Shown one piece after another: positions 25,879-28,928 of a stretch of 28,928 bases of DNA. This stretch comes from Deltaproteobacteria bacterium. Its GTDB lineage: Bacteria; Desulfobacterota_B; Binatia; UBA9968. The stretch spans positions 1 through 28,928 of the forward strand of contig VBKY01000189.1 in the NCBI GenBank assembly GCA_005879255.1, given 5' to 3'. Each line of letters starts with the position of its first letter. Positions within the stretch are counted from its first letter, which is position 1. The notes below the pieces were generated by a model. The model ran no database searches and was not told the origin of the DNA. It was given only the letters and a program-made list of their open reading frames with translations. A program made the position numbers and the translations under genes.

Positions 25879-26379
25879 ATGAGTGTTGCGACGGCGGTTT
25901 TTTATCTAATCGCTCTCATCACGGTGGTTTCCGCCGGGATGGTAGCTTTTTCGCGGAACATCATATATTCCGCGTTTTCTTTGCTCGGGACCTTTATGGG
26001 TGTTGCCGGGCTTTACGTCTTTCTCGGCGCCGACTTCGTCGCCGCCGTGCAGCTCTTAATTTACGTCGGCGGTATCCTGGTTTTGATTCTCTTCGCGGTC
26101 ATGCTGACGCATCGCATCACCGACGTGCAGATTACCAATCGCGCCTCGGGCAGAATTCCCGCTCTAATCGTGGTCGGCACCCTCATCTATCTTTTGATCG
26201 AGACCATCACGGCAACCCCGTGGGTTAAAGCCAAGGAAGTGGTTTACGCCGCGACGACGGCCAAGATCGGCGATCTCTTCCTGTATACTTATTTGCTCCC
26301 GTTCGAACTGGCATCGTTGGTTTTGCTGGCGGCTCTGATCGGCGCGGTGGTGCTGTCGCGGAAGGAAATCAAAGAGTAG
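25879..26379 (+). CDS. nuoJ: NADH-quinone oxidoreductase subunit J
   Basis: The 166-residue membrane subunit has five predicted helices. The conserved segment GTFMGVAGLYVFLGADFVAAVQLLIYVGGILVLILFAVML, including the broken helix 3, is intact. It overlaps no neighbour; nuoK starts 2 nt after its stop. Confidence 0.94.
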   Translation: MSVATAVFYLIALITVVSAGMVAFSRNIIYSAFSLLGTFMGVAGLYVFLGADFVAAVQLLIYVGGILVLILFAVMLTHRITDVQITNRASGRIPALIVVGTLIYLLIETITATPWVKAKEVVYAATTAKIGDLFLYTYLLPFELASLVLLAALIGAVVLSRKEIKE

Positions 26380-26381
26380 CC

Positions 26382-26693
26382 ATGTCGCCCAACGAGCTCT
26401 CTTCGTATCTCATCATCGGCGCAATTCTTTTTTCTCTTGGATTGTTCACGGTTCTGACTCGGCGCAACGCGATCAGCGTGCTCATGGGCGTCGAGTTGAT
26501 TCTCAATAGCGCTAATGTCAACTACGTGGCCTTCTCACATTTTGGCAGCGGCAATGCCGACGGCCAGATCTACGCGATTTTCGTCATCATGTTGGCCGCC
26601 GCCGAAGCCGCAGTGGGCTTGGCCATCGTTCTGGCGATTTTTCAGCTCTTTCACACGATCGATGTGGAGGCGGCGGAGACGCTGAGAGAGTAG
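26382..26693 (+). CDS. nuoK: NADH-quinone oxidoreductase subunit K
   Basis: The 103-residue, three-helix subunit is homologous to MrpC. GLFTVLTRRNAISVLMGVELILNSANVNYVAFS contains the conserved Glu of helix 2, and the second acidic residue lies in MLAAAEAAVGLAIV. Length is normal. The 109-nt gap to nuoL holds short repeats. Confidence 0.95.
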   Translation: MSPNELSSYLIIGAILFSLGLFTVLTRRNAISVLMGVELILNSANVNYVAFSHFGSGNADGQIYAIFVIMLAAAEAAVGLAIVLAIFQLFHTIDVEAAETLRE

Positions 26694-26775
26694 TTCAGGG
26701 TTCAATAGTTCAAAAGTTCAAGGTAGGCACGGATTTGGAGCAATCTAAAATCCAAAATTTAAAATCGAAAACGGG
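26694..26775. repeat. gttcaa units followed by an aaaatc-rich repeat inside the nuo operon
   Basis: Three units with core gttcaa (26696-26723) are followed by an A-rich stretch (26743-26771) built of aaaatc/aaaattt units. The same gttcaa core occurs upstream of the hydrolase gene at 21062-21097. No promoter or terminator is obvious. Confidence 0.6.
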
Positions 26776-26802
26776 GTGCGGTTTTTGGGGGTTCTAGGCT
26801 AG

Positions 26803-28845
26803 ATGGATAATCCGATACAAACCGATTTCATTCGCTGGATCGTTTTCTTGCCTTTGCTCGGTGCGATTGTTAATGGCTTGGTCGGGGCGAAGATCCAGAA
26901 GAGCATGGGCAAGGGCGCGATCAGTTTTATCGCCTGCGCGCCGGTCGTCATTGCCTTCGGCCTCTCACTCTACGCTTTCTTCCTTCTCAAAAATCTCGAA
27001 CCGGAAAAGCGATTTCTCATCGACAACCTTTATCGGTGGATCGATCTCGGCTCGTTGAAAGTCGACATGGCTTTCATGGTAGATCCGTTATCGGCGGTGA
27101 TGATCCTCGTCGTTACCGGCGTCGGCGGTCTCATTCATATCTACGCCACCGGCTATATGCACGATGACCAAGCCTTCTGGCGTTTCTTTGCTTACCTCAA
27201 TCTGTTCATGGCGGCGATGCTCACGCTGGTGCTGGGCGACAGTTTGCTGCTGCTCTTCGTCGGTTGGGAAGGCGTGGGCCTGTGCTCTTACGCTCTCATC
27301 GGCTTTTGGTACACCGATCACAGTAACGCGCGTGCCGGCAACAAGGCGTTCATCGTCAACCGGGTCGGTGATTTTGGTTTTGTCTTGGGCATGTTTTTAC
27401 TTTTCTGGACGCTCGATGCCCAGGGTCATGGCTCGCTGACGTTTCGCGAAATGGTGAAATGGGCGCCGACGATTAAAGACCAAATGATTTGGGGCATGCC
27501 GGTCGTGACTCTTGCCACGCTTTTTCTGTTTGTCGGCGCCACCGGAAAGTCGGCGCAGATACCGCTTTTTGTTTGGCTGCCGGACGCCATGGCGGGCCCT
27601 ACGCCGGTCAGCGCGCTGATCCACGCGGCCACCATGGTGACCGCCGGCGTCTACATGACGGCGCGGATGAACGTTTTCTTTTCCATGGCGCCGGACACTC
27701 TCAATGTCGTCGCCGTGATCGGCGTCGCGACGGCGCTGGTCGCCGCGACCATTGCGCTGACTCAATACGACATCAAGAAAGTTCTCGCCTATTCGACGGT
27801 CAGCCAGCTCGGTTACATGTTCATCGGCGTCGGCGTCGGCGGTTACGCCGCGGCGATATTTCATCTGATGACCCACGCGTTCTTCAAAGCCTGTCTGTTC
27901 CTCGGGGCCGGCAGCGTGATCCACGCGATGCACCATGAACAAGACATGCGCAAGATGGGCGGACTCAAGCAATACATGCCGGTAACGTTTATTACCTTTT
28001 TCATCTCGGTGCTCGCCATCGCGGGGACGCCGTTAACCGCGGGCTTTTTCTCCAAAGACGAAATCCTTTGGTTGGCCTTCTCCAGCGCGCACGGCAACAA
28101 ATTCATTTGGCTCTTAGCCGTTATCGGGGCAGGCATGACCGCCTTTTATATGTTCCGCCAGCTCTTCATGGTTTTCTTTGGCGACTGCCGGGCCGATCAC
28201 CACACTCGAGAGCATCTGCATGAATCTCCCAGCGTCATGACCCTGCCGCTTGTTGTCTTGGCCATTGGCGCGCTGATTGCCGGTTATATCGGGCTGCCCG
28301 GCGTGTTTGGCGGAAGCCAATTCGCCCATTGGCTCGAACCGGTTGTGGGCGCCCACGTCGAAGAGCAGCCAAATCATGCCCTCGAGTTGGGTCTGATGGC
28401 TGTCTCGATTTCTGTCGCGGCTTTCGGCTTCTTGGTCGCTTACTTGATGTACTACCGCGGCGTGCTTTCCCCCGAGACGTTTGCGAAACTCGCTGGCGGG
28501 TTTTTTTATCGCTTGTTTGACCGCAAGTGGTATGTCGATGAGATTTATCAAGTGATTTTCGTCAACGGCACGCTGTTGCTCGCCCGCATCAGCTCGCTTT
28601 TCGATCAATATGTTATCGACGGGATCGTGGATGGCTCCGCGTCGCTGACGCGACTGGCTGCCTGGCTCAACGGGCTGTTTGACAACTACATCATCGATGG
28701 CATCGTCAACGCGATTGCCAATACTACTTTTTGGATCGGCAATAAGTTCCGCAGAGTGCAGACCGGCAACATCAACAGTTATCTTTACGGCATTTTAATC
28801 GCGGTGGTGGTCGCCATCATCGTCAAGATTCGCTATTGGAGCTGA
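26803..28845 (+). CDS. nuoL: NADH-quinone oxidoreductase subunit L
   Basis: The 680-residue antiporter-like proton-pumping subunit lies at the distal end of the membrane arm. It has about 16 hydrophobic segments. GWEGVGLCSYALIGFWY carries the conserved helix-5 Glu, and TGKSAQIPLFVWLPDAMAGPTPVSALIHAATMVTAG carries the helix-7 Lys and the signature of the family. The C-terminal part after about 560 should include the lateral helix. It also holds two similar segments, FDQYVIDGIVDG and FDNYIIDGIVNA, 25 residues apart. It is longer than the E. coli protein (613). A clear Shine-Dalgarno sequence is lacking. Confidence 0.96.
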   Translation: MDNPIQTDFIRWIVFLPLLGAIVNGLVGAKIQKSMGKGAISFIACAPVVIAFGLSLYAFFLLKNLEPEKRFLIDNLYRWIDLGSLKVDMAFMVDPLSAVMILVVTGVGGLIHIYATGYMHDDQAFWRFFAYLNLFMAAMLTLVLGDSLLLLFVGWEGVGLCSYALIGFWYTDHSNARAGNKAFIVNRVGDFGFVLGMFLLFWTLDAQGHGSLTFREMVKWAPTIKDQMIWGMPVVTLATLFLFVGATGKSAQIPLFVWLPDAMAGPTPVSALIHAATMVTAGVYMTARMNVFFSMAPDTLNVVAVIGVATALVAATIALTQYDIKKVLAYSTVSQLGYMFIGVGVGGYAAAIFHLMTHAFFKACLFLGAGSVIHAMHHEQDMRKMGGLKQYMPVTFITFFISVLAIAGTPLTAGFFSKDEILWLAFSSAHGNKFIWLLAVIGAGMTAFYMFRQLFMVFFGDCRADHHTREHLHESPSVMTLPLVVLAIGALIAGYIGLPGVFGGSQFAHWLEPVVGAHVEEQPNHALELGLMAVSISVAAFGFLVAYLMYYRGVLSPETFAKLAGGFFYRLFDRKWYVDEIYQVIFVNGTLLLARISSLFDQYVIDGIVDGSASLTRLAAWLNGLFDNYIIDGIVNAIANTTFWIGNKFRRVQTGNINSYLYGILIAVVVAIIVKIRYWS

Positions 28846-28866
28846 TGTTTGGGGAGAATGTAGAAG

Positions 28867-28928
28867 ATGGATAACGTTCTCAGTTACATGACCTTTATTC
28901 CGCTTGCGGGGGCAGCGCTGGTACTCGG
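28867..28928 (+). CDS. nuoM: NADH-quinone oxidoreductase subunit M, 3' partial
   Basis: ATG 28867 opens a frame running off the window, with first residues MDNVLSYMTFIPLAGAALVL. GGGGAG lies about 11 nt upstream (28852-28857). A hydrophobic N-terminus directly after nuoL fits NuoM, the next subunit in the usual order. Only 20 residues are visible. Confidence 0.75.
   Translation, partial: MDNVLSYMTFIPLAGAALVL

Noticed and set aside
27397..27972. Minus-strand 191-residue frame opposite nuoL
   Set aside because: His/Arg/Asp-rich antisense of a membrane protein, with no independent support.

Overview
The window carries bacterial chromosomal DNA, mid-to-high GC by eye, from what is probably an uncultivated soil or marine lineage near the former Deltaproteobacteria, Tectomicrobia or Binatia. 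That placement rests on gene content only: NRPS genes, NMT1/SsuA-like solute-binding proteins, UdgX, LarC, a complex I cluster without nuoEFG between nuoD and nuoH, and many short dispersed intergenic repeats. No marker gene fixes the taxonomy.

Region 1 (1-7938, + strand) is the 3' end of a nonribosomal peptide synthetase locus. The domain order is (A end)-PCP, C-A-PCP, then C-A-PCP-TE. The last module is split by an inferred deletion of about 47 bp between short direct repeats, which removes the A8 core motif and shifts the frame. The boundary between the first two polypeptides is one in-frame TAG codon. The thioesterase has Cys where the usual nucleophile is Ser. A tRNA-Leu(CAA) follows on the minus strand with its 3' end facing the NRPS.

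Region 2 (8120-14230) holds radA (minus) and then, on the plus strand, a UdgX-type uracil-DNA glycosylase and the biotin genes bioF, bioA and bioD. BioF, BioA and BioD catalyse consecutive steps from pimeloyl thioester to dethiobiotin. bioB and the pimeloyl-forming genes are not in the window. Two copies of a 133-nt repeat lie in this region, one upstream of udgX and one directly abutting bioA.

Region 3 (14268-21048) has an NMT1/SsuA-like solute-binding protein gene broken by a one-base frameshift. It is followed by a minus-strand series: an alpha/beta hydrolase, larC (nickel-pincer cofactor synthesis), an EntS-like MFS exporter, a C-terminal remnant of another solute-binding protein, and an unrecognised 383-residue protein.

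Region 4 (21394-28928, + strand) is a complex I operon, nuoA-B-C-D-H-I-J-K-L and the first codons of nuoM. nuoE, nuoF and nuoG are missing from their usual place between nuoD and nuoH. Dispersed repeat DNA lies between nuoK and nuoL.

The most unusual items are the Cys-type thioesterase on a visibly damaged NRPS, the well-preserved 133-nt repeat pair, UdgX, and the unrecognised protein. I did not find a clearly new multi-gene system.
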